Shown: positions 12,239 through 22,829, counted from the stretch's first letter. The stretch: 64,000 bases of DNA from Sipunculus nudus (GCA_026874595.1 CM049315.1:77598401-77662400); one strand, 5' to 3'. Notes: generated by a model from the sequence alone, not told the origin. Numbers and translations: made by a program.

Positions 12239-12524
12239 ATTCTGGGCATGTCCAGAATAGTCTATGCTGACTCTGTGGTACTGAATTCGTTTGATCTGCA
12301 AAATAGAAAAATAAATTTATTTTAGGAAAGCAGTGGTCGTGATGTTAAAGACAACAATTACAACCAAATAATATCTGTATTCAGATTAACAAGCCATTTT
12401 GAGATATTTAATGTATATCTGTGTTTTACTGTTGCGCTGATCAACGTTACACCCAGTGAATTTTGTTCAAGAAAGTAAAAGCTTACATTAGGAGTTGAAG
12501 TCTTATTGATTTATATATTTCGAT

Positions 12525-12680
12525 TGTTACGAAGACAAATTATTCAGGGGAAAACATTGGGCCGATCCGGGATCCGAACCCATGTTGGTGGAGCACAAGT
12601 CCGGCGTTCCAACCGCTTCGCTAGAAAAGCTAGCTTCACTAGCGAGAAAGTTCGGTCCGCTTTTATGTCACCACGTAACA
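12525..12680 (-). mobile_element. Solo LTR of the miniature LTR element family
   Basis: A single 156-bp LTR in reverse orientation, bounded by TGTTAC and GTAACA and flanked by a perfect 4-bp duplication, CGAT (12521-12524 and 12681-12684). On the minus strand it carries a TATA-like ATAAAAG block, a tRNA-like box A (TAGCGAAGCGG) and box B (GGTTCGGATCC). The intact duplication shows it is an insertion whose internal part was lost by LTR-LTR recombination. Confidence 0.85.
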
Positions 12681-12899
12681 CGATACAGACTATCCAAAAA
12701 CAAGAGCTTTAATTTATAAAGACCAAGTTAAGTAACAAATGCAATGTGAAATGAAAGTCCTTGTACCTTTATAAAATCACTTCAGTTAAAACCTTCAAAA
12801 CAAATTAAATACACACCGCTCTTTTCTGGAACTCTAGAACAATCTCAAATGATTCCAGCGCCGGGCAAAAAAGAACTGTATTGTCCCTTTTCACCCACT

Positions 12900-13260
12900 T
12901 TAAAAGCGCGAGAAAAACACGGCCTCCCTTTTAACATTTTTTCTTGCAGAATTTTTTTTTTAAGCGGCTAGAAATATCTACAAGTCCCGCCGATCGATGT
13001 CTGCCCGCATATACCTGCCGATTTTGTCTGGACATCACAATTTTGGTCACGTTTGTTTTGTCCTCTCGATTGCTGTTGTTGTCAAAAATAGTAAAAACTT
13101 TGGCCGATTGTTTTCGATTCCGTCACAATATCTACCGACTGTTCCGGCCGAATAAAAATCGGCCGAAAAATCCTTTGTAGTGCCGGATAAAAAAATATTC
13201 AAAACGATCGGCCAGAAAAATCGGTAGACGGGAAGCCGGCTTTAGAGCAGAATGTTTGCG
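12900..13260. repeat. CGGCCGA-rich dispersed repeat
   Basis: Repeated CGGCCGA(T/A) and AAAAATCGG blocks (13101, 13145, 13160, 13208, 13220) form a local inverted and direct repeat cluster, probably a decayed MITE. The ends are not resolved. Confidence 0.35.
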
Positions 13261-13275
13261 GAAAGTAATCACTAT

Positions 13276-13981
13276 TGTTACGAAGACAAATTGCTCATGG
13301 GAAATATTGGGCCTATTAGGGATTCGAACCCATGTCAGTGGCGCACAGGCCCAGCGTTCCAACCGCTTCGCTAGAAAAGCAAGCTTACCTAGCGAGACAG
13401 TTCGGTCCGCTTTTATGTCACCGTGTATAACACACCCTCTCTTAAGAGCGTTCTGCTATCAGAACAAGACTATTACAGGAGTCACACTTTTTGGTGAACT
13501 AGGTGGTGGTAATTTTCTAATTACTTAAAACCACCATTCCCCAATCACAGTTTTTGAACGAGCCCCCAATTTTGATACGAAGACAGTTTCTCAGTGGAAA
13601 ATTCTGGGCCGATCCGGGATTCGAAACCATGTCGGTGGCGCACATGTCCGGCGTTCCAAGCAATCTTCACTAGCGAGACAGTTCGGTCCGCTTTTATGTC
13701 ACCCCGTAACACACCCCCTCTTTAGAGCGTACTGCTATCAGAACAAGACTACTAATCCCAGGGGTCACAGTTGGTGAGTTTATCCCCTGGGCCACAAATT
13801 TTACCGTCACGTTGGACGAGCCCCCATTTCGTTATGAAGACAAATTATTCAGGGGTAAAATCTGGGTCGATCCAGGATTTGATTCCATAACGGTGGCGCA
13901 CAAGTCCGGCGTATCAACCGCTTGGCTAGAAAAGCAAGCTTCACTAAAGAGGCAGTTTTGTCCTTATGTCACCCCGTAACA
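13276..13981 (-). mobile_element. Tandem miniature LTR element: three LTRs, two internal regions
   Basis: In reverse orientation the array is LTR (13276-13432), internal (13433-13572), LTR (13573-13711), internal (13712-13829), LTR (13830-13981). Both internal parts carry the purine-rich tract (minus-strand sense TTAAGAGAGGGTG or similar) and the primer-site relic (minus sense TGGGGGCTCGT). The whole block is flanked by one perfect 4-bp duplication, CTAT (13272-13275 and 13982-13985). So the three-LTR tandem either inserted as one unit or grew by recombination inside one insertion. No coding capacity. Confidence 0.85.
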
Positions 13982-15160
13982 CTATATAAGAGACTCCATA
14001 TTTTTAGATTAATATTTCAATAAAATACAGGATACCAAAGAAAGAATGTTTTCAGAGCATTAGACAGTCACACTGCCCCACAGTTCTCGAATCAACGCAA
14101 TAGAACACACTAATGACTGAATGCCGCATTAGACCCCGTAACGTGGGAGCGCCAAGCAGTGATACTTGTCTCTGTGATACCCAAGTTGTCTCGGCCCATT
14201 TGATCAGATAATTTGTTTTCCCTGAAGTTCTTTCAGTATAAACGTCGAATCGGACATTTTCTTATTTATCTCGTCTCATCAAATGTCCAGTATCATCTAA
14301 AAATGGATATTATTCCCTCCCGCGAGGACGTCGTCTCTCATTAAGTGTTATCAAGTTTGGGTTTACCTCGCGTTCTGGCACATTTGTGAAACAAAATCAG
14401 CAATTTACGATGCTTTTCCAGCACTAACCTCATTCCCGCGTTCATCAAACACCGGTAACAATCAAATGACAACTAATGAATCCGTCACACCCGCTTAAAT
14501 GTGATTTAGATCACTCGTATTTACCGTTGGGGCCATTATCCTTCAGGCACAATAATTTCATATGGAAAAAGAAACTGAAGCTCGCAAGGTGACTAATCTT
14601 ATTTAGACCAACCGTATCTAATTTTATATATTTGAGCAGGCCAGGCAGAATGATATAGATTTGATGTAATTTCAAAGGGTTTAATGTTTTTCTTAACTAA
14701 AATGTAATTTGCTATATTAAATAATGAACAAATGAGATTTCTCAAGACAAGACGGTAGTCGGTAGATGGCGTTTGAAGGTTATTGCCCAAAGGGTTCATC
14801 TGCTGAGTGAGGTTTTTATCCCGTATAAACTATTCAGAATAACGCAGAATTTCTGCATGATTATGAATGATCCCTTGCCGACTTATGTATTTTCTTTCTT
14901 TATTCCGGAAAGGGAATTTTGTTAATGCTTGCATTAGAAGACGCATACGTTAATACGCAGACGCAATGTTCGAATCACACCCTTTTACAGTTGACACAGG
15001 GTTCGATTTTCATCTTATCAGAAATGACGCCCAACGCGGGACCTTGTAGGGTTTGTTAAAACTAAAACATGATAAATTTTACTGACAATAAGAATATCGT
15101 TATTGGAAAATTTCGATCCATCATCAGCCTTTTGACAATCTGCAAAGTGTATATACTCAT
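13982..15160. other. Stretch without recognised gene
   Basis: No supported coding sequence, RNA gene or well-bounded repeat seen. Confidence 0.35.
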
Positions 15161-15164
15161 GAGG

Positions 15165-16255
15165 ATTTACAGGCTGATAGAAGTGAACTACATTTTTTTG
15201 GACTTCGTGTATAGTGACTGCATATAGTTTTTGGAGACTACTTGAAGAGTGACGGCAGTGAGCTGTATATTGAAAAGGCTAAATTTAAGTGGAAAGTTAT
15301 TATTTATCCAGTGTTCGAGTAGAGTGAAGTCTTTGAACTGCATATTTATGGGGCTGTTCGTGATGAGTAAAGCCATTGAACTTCACATAGTTTTTGGGGG
15401 TCGTGATGAGTTAAGCCATGAACTGTATATAGTTTTTCGGGTGTTCGTGATGAGTAAAGCCATTGAACTTTACATAGTTTTTCGAGTCTTCTTGTAGAGC
15501 GACAGCAGTGGACTGTACAGTTTTTCGAGTGTTCGTGTAGAGTTTAACCATTGAACTGTATATAGTTTTTCGAGGCTTCTTGTGGTGTGACATCAGTGGA
15601 CTGTATATTTTTCTCGAGTCTTCATTTAACCTTGACGGCAGTGGACTGTTTAAAGATTTTCGAGTGTTCGTGTAGAGTGACATCAGAGGACTGTATATAT
15701 TTTTTCCAGTGTCCTGTAGAGGGACGGTAGTGGACTGTATATAGTTTTCTCGAGTCTCAATTTTACAGTGACGGCAGTGGACTGTTTATAGATTTCGAGT
15801 GTTCGTGTAGAATGACAGCAGTGGACTGTATATATTGTTTCCAGTGTTCGTGTAGAGTGAAGCCCTTGAACTGTTTATATTTATTCGAGTCTTCTTGTAG
15901 AGTGACAGCAGTGAACTGTATATATTGTTTCCCGTGTTCGTGTGGAGTGAAGCCCTTGAACTGTATATATTTATTCGAGTCTTCTCTCAGAGTGACAACA
16001 GTGGACTGTATATATTTTTCGAGTCTTCTTGTAGACTTACGATCATTGAACTGTATAGAGTTATTTCGAGTCTTCTTGTAGAATGACGGCAGTGGGCTGT
16101 ATATAGTTTTTTCGACTCTTCATGCAGAGTGACAGCAATGGACTGTAAATAATTTTTCGTGTCTTCCTTTACAGTGACAGGCTGACAGCAATGTACTAAA
16201 TATAGTTTTTCTTGTTTTTGTTCAGAGTGACGGCAGTGGACTATGTTTACCTGTT
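15165..16255 (+). repeat. Minisatellite, about 45-bp unit, roughly 23 copies
   Basis: The unit approximates GTGACAGCAGTGGACTGTAT plus ATAGTTTTTCGAGTCTTCTTGTAGA. Two unit types occur: one with GACGGCAGTGGACTG and one with GAAGCC(A/C)TTGAACTG. They alternate in places (for example 15840-16080). Spacing is 43-48 bp and units are diverged, so this is an old array. Open frames through it come only from the repeat. Confidence 0.85.
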
Positions 16256-17810
16256 TGTTTGCTCAGGTAGCGCGCTTGCATTAGGTTGTCGTTTTATTTG
16301 AGTCTTGATGTAAAGTGTTGGCTGTAGACTCTAGTTGCTTATTCGAGTAACTGTAAATGATTGTCTAGATGCGCCAGTGATAAGTGAAGCAGGTGTATTT
16401 TGGTGTTCGATGAAGCAACATTTCTTTTCTGATAGCGCTTGCCAGAGGCCCCATTCAATTCTCTTTTAGTGTGTGTAAACAGCTTTCAAATCTGGTTGGT
16501 TCAGGGTGATAATTTCCTAACCACTGCAGAATATCCTCTTGGGACAATTCAAGCTGTGGCTGTCAGAGACCAGACCATTTCTGCAGACGAGAGCTTTTAC
16601 AAATAAACGAAACTGAATCATCGCCAGAGTTCAGCCAAAGGCGTGTACGGGAAGTTTGGAAGGAAAGCCGGTTATAGGCAGCAAGCACGCTCTGACACCC
16701 TACGGTTTGTTCAGTTTTCGGGAACAATGCTACCAAAATAGTCCTAAGCGAGTACAAGGTGGAGCGCTTTTGTATTGTTTGACCTTCTTGTATCCCATCA
16801 GTTAACGGACTAGATATGTGTGGGGCATTAGTAGGGCATTAAAGTACGTCCCGCCAGGGGGCTCCCGTTGGTTTTGGTAATAATTATTCAACGCTGATAT
16901 TTCTGTCCAGTATGTTACAATGACAGAAGATTATGTACACTACCGCATCTGATAATAAAACATTTTAGTTAAGTCTATCATATGTATACTTTGCAACTTT
17001 CTCGAAGTTTCCTCGTGAAGTGTCATATTTCAACTTATCACGTATTTTATAATATGTATAGTATCTCGAACTGTTATCATCCAATCAATGCCTGTCAAAA
17101 AGTGACACTGACCCTGTCAGCTCAGTCAATATATCGTGACAAACACAGACTGTTTTCCATAAAATAAATTGTCCCTCTTAAATATTTGAAAAGTACGGTG
17201 GTGGTTTCCTTATAAATTATTGCTAGATCACTTGGCTGAGTCACCGACAGGTAGTACTTCAAATCATTTTGATTTTGTTAATGAACTTTTCCAAAAACCG
17301 ATGTGCACCTCTTGGTGGGAAGGACTATAGAAAACAACACCTAAAAAAATCTTCATATTCATTTTATTTTAATTAGGTCTTACAGTATGTTAATGTGTGA
17401 GATTAACACAAGTTAATTTTTATGGATATTGGTTTGTTTTCATGTGGCCTACCTTCATGTACGGTCTAACGGTATAAACTTTTTTTTGTGGGGAACATTT
17501 GTACCACTGATTTTACACATGGCTTGGTAGGCTTCAACAGGAGCCACACGGAAACGGTCTGTTCAGGACATGTAGCAAGATACATTACACGAACTCAAAG
17601 AGGGAGGCACTAGATCTCTGGCATATGCAAAATAAATAGCATTGACATCGCGGCGTTCTCCGTAAAATTGAAAACCCAATATAGGTGCCACGGGGTGGTA
17701 CATGCAAACAATAATAATCGAAGCAAATTGATTCACAGGTTGAAAATATATTACAAACATATTTCGAGATTTCATTTATATTCTTCTTATTATTATATAT
17801 CCAACAGTTC
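16256..17810. other. Stretch without recognised gene
   Basis: No supported coding sequence or bounded repeat. All open frames are short and unlike any family I know. Confidence 0.35.
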
Positions 17811-17817
17811 AATTTCA

Positions 17818-17858
17818 GTCATCTGATGAGCCGATGAGGCGAAACCGGCGGCAGTGAC
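17818..17858 (+). ncRNA. Hammerhead-like ribozyme motif, type I, probably decayed
   Basis: Stem I GTCAT (17818-17822) pairs with GTGAC (17854-17858, one G-U). The core CTGATGA (17823-17829) is followed by stem II GCC/GGC with loop GATGA (17830-17840), then GAAA (17841-17844), then a two-pair stem III CC/GG with loop GGC (17845-17851). The expected U before the cleavage base is C here (CA at 17852-17853), which should weaken or stop cleavage. Very short stem III is known from hammerheads in Penelope-like elements and retrozymes. Confidence 0.55.
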
Positions 17859-17993
17859 CCGATCCATCACATACCTATATATTATATATTATGCTCTGTA
17901 AGTACATAGAGCACTAACTATATTTATATATAATCTCGTAATCTCGTAAAGTCTCGGCTTTTCAAATCATGCCGTTAGCTTCATTCTAACAAC

Positions 17994-18041
17994 ATTCACC
18001 TGAGGATCAGGTCGCATCCCGTGAAACAGTCTGTAGTGAAT
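17994..18041 (+). ncRNA. Hammerhead-like ribozyme motif, type I, second copy
   Basis: Stem I ATTCAC (17994-17999) pairs perfectly with GTGAAT (18036-18041). The core is CTGAGGA (18000-18006), differing from consensus only at position 7, which tolerates any base. Then a weak stem II (18007-18022), GAAA (18023-18026), a two-pair stem III CA/TG with loop GTC (18027-18033), and TA (18034-18035) as the cleavage dinucleotide, with its U able to pair with the last A of GAAA. A (TA)n tract follows 27 bp downstream. Stem II pairing is imperfect, so activity is uncertain. Confidence 0.55.
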
Positions 18042-18064
18042 TTACATTCTTGTTTTTCTTCATC

Positions 18065-18067
<3 letters not shown>

Positions 18068-18140
<73 letters not shown>
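18068..18140. repeat. (TA)n microsatellite
   Basis: Nearly pure TA repeat, directly after the second hammerhead-like motif and followed by GTTAGTTGTACCGG. Confidence 0.95.
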
Positions 18141-18147
<7 letters not shown>

Positions 18148-19029
18148 GTACCGGTGAAGATAAAATGTGGAACAATAAGTATATTACGGGTAATCGATGT
18201 GGGTGGAGTGATCTTCTGATGCCCCTTCATAAGAATTAGGTAATTTCATCGACTAGTCACGTGGTCGTTTTCTCTTTGAATCACCCAACCGTGAACATAA
18301 GAGCGCTCTATAGCGCCGTAGGATAAAAATCAATCAGTCCTATCAGTATTTTATGGAAGAATAGGTATAGAACAGAATAGTACGGCACCAGGACTTAAGA
18401 TGCTCAGGCTGGTCCTCTTTCTATATAGTGGACGGTTTTATAGATATTTAAGTCTATTCTGTGCTGGTCTTGTTCAGACAGTGGGTTCAACACGGGAATT
18501 CTTTTCATAATCTGTTACATTTTCCGCAAGTGCTGCCATGCATTCATTTAGAATTGCGTCTTGCTTCACCAAAACCTGTGTTTTAATCAGGCGTGAACGT
18601 ACAAATCAGACTACAGAGTGCTTTGGCGCCAAGACCCTCCTTGCTCAGCAGAAGAGTCCACAAGAAGCCTAAACCAGCAGGAGACAGAATTAACAGGAAA
18701 GTATAAACGTGCTTTCTGTGTCGCTCGGTAACGTTATTATGAAAGCGAGAAGAACATACGGGCGTCCGTCATCCGCCGTCACATATTAAATTCAAATTAA
18801 TTCAAATTTAAATAGTATAAAACTAGTATTAAATTTAGTATAAAAAAATCACATGTTTTATGTAGATTAGTCACACATAATCATATAATTTGCCCCGGGT
18901 TTTTTAGAGTATTGGTTATATAGTTAAGCGGTATTTCTTCTCATGAGACATGTAGGCTGAAGTTTCCAGTGCTTGTACCAATAGGGTTTGTTGATCCCGC
19001 TGGTGTGTATTTGAGTGTGTGTTTGTGTT
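18141..19029. other. Stretch without recognised gene
   Basis: No supported coding sequence. A short palindrome AGAGCGCTCT lies at 18301-18310. Confidence 0.35.
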
Positions 19030-19125
19030 TTTGTTCACTCCTGATTGCGTGAGTTATGTTATGACCAAACACACGAACATCCCAACACACGAACGGGAAT
19101 GAACGGACTCCGTCCTGGCGGAGGC
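19030..19125 (-). mobile_element. Fragment of the GCCTCCGCCAGGAGG MITE family
   Basis: Minus-strand start GCCTCCGCCAGGACGGAGTCCG near 19125, followed by the TG-rich block. The rest of the element is missing. The fragment ends about 25 bp before the LTR element at 19150. Confidence 0.55.
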
Positions 19126-19288
19126 AAATATGATTTTAATATTAATTATTGTTACGGGGTGACATAAAAGCGGACCGAACTGTCTCGCTAGTGAAGCGTG
19201 CTTTTCTAACGAAGCGGTTAATACGCCGGACTTAGAATCCCGGATCGGCCCAGTATTTTCCCCTGAGCAATTTGTCTTCGTAACAAAA

Positions 19289-19306
19289 TGGGGGCTCGTC
19301 CGGGAT
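19289..19306 (+). other. Primer-binding site matching tRNA-Pro
   Basis: TGGGGGCTCGTCCGGGAT is the complement of the 3' end of tRNA-Pro (…GGACGAGCCCC plus CCA) and, from memory, equals the 18-base primer site of murine leukaemia virus. It lies three bases after the 5' LTR, the normal place for reverse-transcription priming. Worn versions lie at 13556-13570 and 13812-13828 in reverse orientation. Confidence 0.85.
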
Positions 19307-19323
19307 GATGGTAAACTTTGTGG

Positions 19324-19359
19324 CCCAGGGAAGAAGTTCACCAAAAGGTGACTCCTGGG
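19324..19359 (+). other. Conserved hairpin in the LTR element leader
   Basis: Outer stem CCCAGG (19324-19329) with CCTGGG (19354-19359); inner stem TCACC (19338-19342) with GGTGA (19347-19351) around an AAAA loop. The copy at 13712-13829 keeps both stems with changed bases: outer CCCAGGGG/CCCCTGGG and inner TCAC/GTGA. A hairpin after the primer site could be a packaging or dimerisation signal; that role is inference. Confidence 0.6.
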
Positions 19360-19460
19360 ATAATTAGTCTTGTTCTGATAACAGAACGCTCTTAAGAGGG
19401 GGTGTGTTACGGGGTGACAAAAAGCGGACCAAACTGTCTCCCTAGTGAAGCTTGCTTTTC

Positions 19461-19514
19461 TATTGAAGCGGTTGGTACGCCGGACTTGTGCGCCAGCAAC
19501 ATGGGTTCGAATCC
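19461..19514 (+). promoter_or_regulatory. tRNA-like Pol III box A and box B inside the LTR
   Basis: Box A-like TATTGAAGCGG (19461-19471; other copies read TAGCGAAGCGG, the better match) and box B GGTTCGAATCC (19504-19514), 32 bases apart, which is tRNA-like spacing. The T arm pairs but no acceptor stem is evident. A TATA-like ATAAAAG block is also present near the LTR start in most copies. Whether Pol III uses this is untested. Confidence 0.6.
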
Positions 19515-19730
19515 CGGATCGGTCCAGTATTTTCCCCTTAGCAATTTGTCTTCGTAACATTATGTATTGATCACTGTTATCGAACCCCAGCTAAAACGGA
19601 CTATCTATCTAACCATGTCAGGAAATTCTTGATATTAAGGTATCATTTTCGTTTAGATTCAATAGCCCGAAAATCATATAATACTCACTTTTGACATCAC
19701 AAATCATATTTCATTGCTTTAACATCCAAT

Positions 19731-20151
19731 GAGACTTTTTTTTAAATAATTTTTTTTTGTGGAGGTAACCGCCGCGTTTTTTAATGCTAACATAGCTACG
19801 TATATGTACATCTGCAGAATGCCATTCCGGTTTCGGACTACGTGACAGGGAAGTAGCACACGCTTCCTCTCATTTTATAGCCTGGCGTTAAAAAAGTCCG
19901 GTGACTACTGTACCTGCGGGCATCTGGTGCATAATCGTATTCATTGCTGGGTCATACCCCGAATCCCCGAAAGGTGCACTCGTTTGTGAGTGAAACATGG
20001 CTGTCGGACACGGCCTTCCCATTAAGCCTGCAGACCGCTCATCCTGGGCCGGGCCGACCGTGAAAAATCTCACACGCCTCGGCTGAGTTTCGAACTCACG
20101 ATCTCTGGGCTTTGAGTCCTGTGCTCTATCCCTGAGCCACAGAAGTCGGTC
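19731..20151 (-). mobile_element. tRNA-derived SINE (minus strand)
   Basis: The minus-strand head has box A GTGGCTCAGGGATAGAG and box B GAGTTCGAAACTC near 20090-20145, then the body CACGGTCGGCCC and GCAGGCTTAATGGG, then CTGCAGATGTACATA, ending in the conserved GGTTACCTCCAC plus an A-rich tail. Flanked by AACATCCAA (19721-19729 and 20152-20160). Same family as 61653-62082, 45922-46290, 37506-37869 and 56718-56935. Confidence 0.88.
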
Positions 20152-20806
20152 AACATCCAAAGTTTTAACTTAAAATAATTCAATAAATTTTAATGAAACG
20201 TGACCCCAAAAAAATTCTTATCTTAACATCCAATGAGATATGTTTTGGTGAAGTTTCACTAAAGTTAATTGAACTATTTTAAATTATATTTAATTCCCAG
20301 TCTCGGGTAATACAAAGACAAATTTCGGTAATTCTATGTTGTATACAAATATCTCAAGACGATTTTTTTTGTTTATTCGTCTGTAATTTTTCTTGCATGT
20401 TGTAAACATAACTTTGTAGTTTTGTTTGAAAATGTTACCGTCTTTAAGTAGCAATTCTTTCAAAACCGGTTTGATATCAATATAAGAAGTTAAATACAAC
20501 AATTTCTTAAAACATATTTCTCCTATATATATGAGAGGTACGAAAGAATATTTACTAAAATTATTAAGAAATACTGATTTAAAATTTGAGTATTTTAGAC
20601 AGACCACAATTCACGTAAAAGTCAGAAACCCATCTCTGTGCATTATCACAAACGGTTTGATTTCAAGAAATGAGCAATAAGCTTGATTGAAGAATTTTTC
20701 AACCTGTTACAACGCTATATTCTGAAACTTCCTTGAAAATGTGTGTACCCTAACTCGATAATAGTCTGCCTGTAATGTAAGCAGCATACAAAGAATTACT
20801 GGTTCT

Positions 20807-20809
<3 letters not shown>

Positions 20810-20880
<71 letters not shown>
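20810..20880. repeat. (TA)n microsatellite
   Basis: Pure TA repeat of about 35 units. Confidence 0.95.
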
Positions 20881-20881
<1 letters not shown>

Positions 20882-21731
20882 TTTATGATGCACAGGTGTA
20901 TCTCTACAAAAGATTCTGATGAATATATTTCCATATTACACACATGCAAGTCTCCATACTTTATATTAGTTTAGATGTAAAACGTATTTCTCCTTAAATT
21001 TGGGAATACGTAGATTTTTACTTTGACAAAGTGTGTTGCCCTTTACAAATTGTAATCCTAGATTCATTTACTCCCGTGAGAGTGAGATGTCTTATTTGCT
21101 TTAACACATTTTCCGTTCGATGTTCATTTTATGGACGGTTTGCTGACGTCATTGTGGACACAAGCCCGTCAATCACCTTATGCTGAGTCAGCAAAAATAA
21201 ATACTTTCTAATCATGTGTAAGTTACATCCAGGTGGTCCACATCAGACATTGCTGCAGTCTCTCCGCAAAAAAGACACCCATATCATCACATTATTTTCC
21301 ATATAATGATCCTTAAAAATGCGATGATATAAAAGATAACATATTCAAAGTGTCGTATAGTTTTTGTCATTTGACCATAAATTCATCAGTTTTTTCCTGC
21401 CTCTTCGATGCACTATCCATGTACGGCTTCCATCAACTTCATTCCATAATGATGATTTTTATGCCAATATATGCGGTGCAAGTTATTTTCTTTTTTTAAT
21501 TCAATGTTTTATTTATCATGCCTCTAGAACCACAGTTACCAATTCGTATCTCCCAAGTAGATGGGTTTCAAAGGTGTAGTTGTCTAATGGTTCTATAGGG
21601 ACTATGTCATGAAACCTGATTCCCTGCATTAAAGTCCAAACCAGAGTTGTAGGTTCATCGTTACATGTACACACGCACATACACAGCCACACACACATAA
21701 ACATGGAAGCACACATACACAGACACACACA

Positions 21732-21733
<2 letters not shown>

Positions 21734-21768
<35 letters not shown>
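21734..21768. repeat. (TA)n microsatellite
   Basis: TA repeat next to an imperfect CA-rich stretch (21667-21733). Confidence 0.9.
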
Positions 21769-21771
<3 letters not shown>

Positions 21772-22529
21772 CATATATGTATATATTTGCACAAATACAC
21801 GCAAGAACTGGGACACACAGACAGACATTGATACACACAGACAGGCACACAAACCGATAACTGTGTGATCTTTCCTTTTAATTTAAACTGCTAGTTGGGA
21901 ACACATGATAACATATATTTTTTTTATTAAATACAACGATTCTTTTCTTCACAAATCATCGCTTAAAGGGGCCCATTCCGATACCGGACGTCTATTAACT
22001 ACAGATAATCTCTTCAACTTTTTCTTTAAAAAAATAGGAAAGAAATGCACACTGCACACATGCTGTTCGGTTTGTTTATATCCACGTGATCACTGTAAAT
22101 CCCCTTGTGTTACAGGGTAACACAAGATCTTGTGTTAAAGACATATAACACAAGTTTGTGTTGTGTTAACACAAACTTGTATTAATTATAGGTCATTGAG
22201 TGCATGACACAAGGCCTTGTGTTATTTAAGCACAAGGCCTTGTGTTAATTGCGTGGTCATAATTGATCCGGTCGGGCCTTATCCGATTCATCCGTATCAA
22301 TATTATAACACTGAAACGTCAAGCGGTTAGTCAAAATCACGGTCGACTAAGTTGTTCGCCATTAGTTGTAGGAATGACGAACTCGACTACTGGATGAGCG
22401 TAGTTAGTCGGAGGGGCTAATTTGACCTTAGCACACGGGTCGCCACTGAAGCGCGCCAACTTTCTTTGTCTGGACTACCACCCACTGTGCTGTCCAACCA
22501 CGCGATGTTTACTGTCGCAGCCCTGCTTC

Positions 22530-22586
22530 AGAATGGATATAAAATCTGTTTTGCAAGCTGAAATCAAGCTCTGTTCTTCTGAATTT
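22530..22586 (+). other. Exon-like segment A inside the 2.5-kb element
   Basis: An ATG at 22533 opens a frame (MDIKSVLQAEIKLCSSEF) ending at a good donor, GAATTT|GTGAGT. Joined in frame to 22830-22905 it adds VPELVLFDLLGPQHLGEKN and stops. No family is recognised. This may be part of a noncoding transcript or chance. Confidence 0.2.
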
Positions 22587-22829
22587 GTGAGTATATTATA
22601 TGTCATTGTTGATACCCTTGCACTAGTTTAAAGATTTTCTTCTAAATAGTAAAAATTATCTAATTGAGCAACATAATTTTAGTCTTACGTGCCGATATCC
22701 TCTCAATATCGCTCAGATTGCACATAAGATGTATATTATGCACTAGACGTATGTATATTTTATACGTATAAAATGTTCCCCGAAACCATTACTAAAACTT
22801 TGAATTATAATTAGCAGATGTTTTTACAG

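Larger units (their letters stand above)
19150..19559 (+). mobile_element. Complete miniature LTR retrotransposon (TRIM-like, 410 bp)
   Basis: LTR 19150-19285 (136 bp, with a deletion across box B), three spacer bases, primer site at 19289, a 119-bp internal region, a purine tract AAGAGGGGGTG just before the 3' LTR, and LTR 19405-19559 (155 bp). LTRs start TGTTAC and end GTAACA. A perfect 4-bp duplication, TTAT, flanks the element (19146-19149 and 19560-19563). There is no gag or pol, so movement would depend on enzymes of another element. TRIMs are known from plants and some animals; placing this one there is by structure. Confidence 0.88.
20161..22090. other. AT-rich stretch with microsatellites, no recognised gene
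   Basis: Holds (TA)n tracts at 20810-20880 and 21734-21768 with an ACACAC-rich flank. A 105-codon minus-strand frame (20290-20607) is AT-rich and matches nothing I know. Near 21964, TTAAAGGGGCCCATTCCG looks like an isolated left end of the TTAA MITE family. Confidence 0.4.

Noticed and set aside
15110-15140. Minus-strand CTGATGATGGATCGAAA resembling a hammerhead core
   Set aside because: Stem II would be too short, no stem I partner is found and there is no cleavage site after a stem III.
19054-19560. 168-codon minus-strand frame
   Set aside because: It is read through the miniature LTR element and the adjacent MITE fragment, both explained as noncoding mobile elements.
20290-20607. 105-codon minus-strand frame
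   Set aside because: AT-rich and Lys/Asn/Phe-rich composition, no family match, between repeats.
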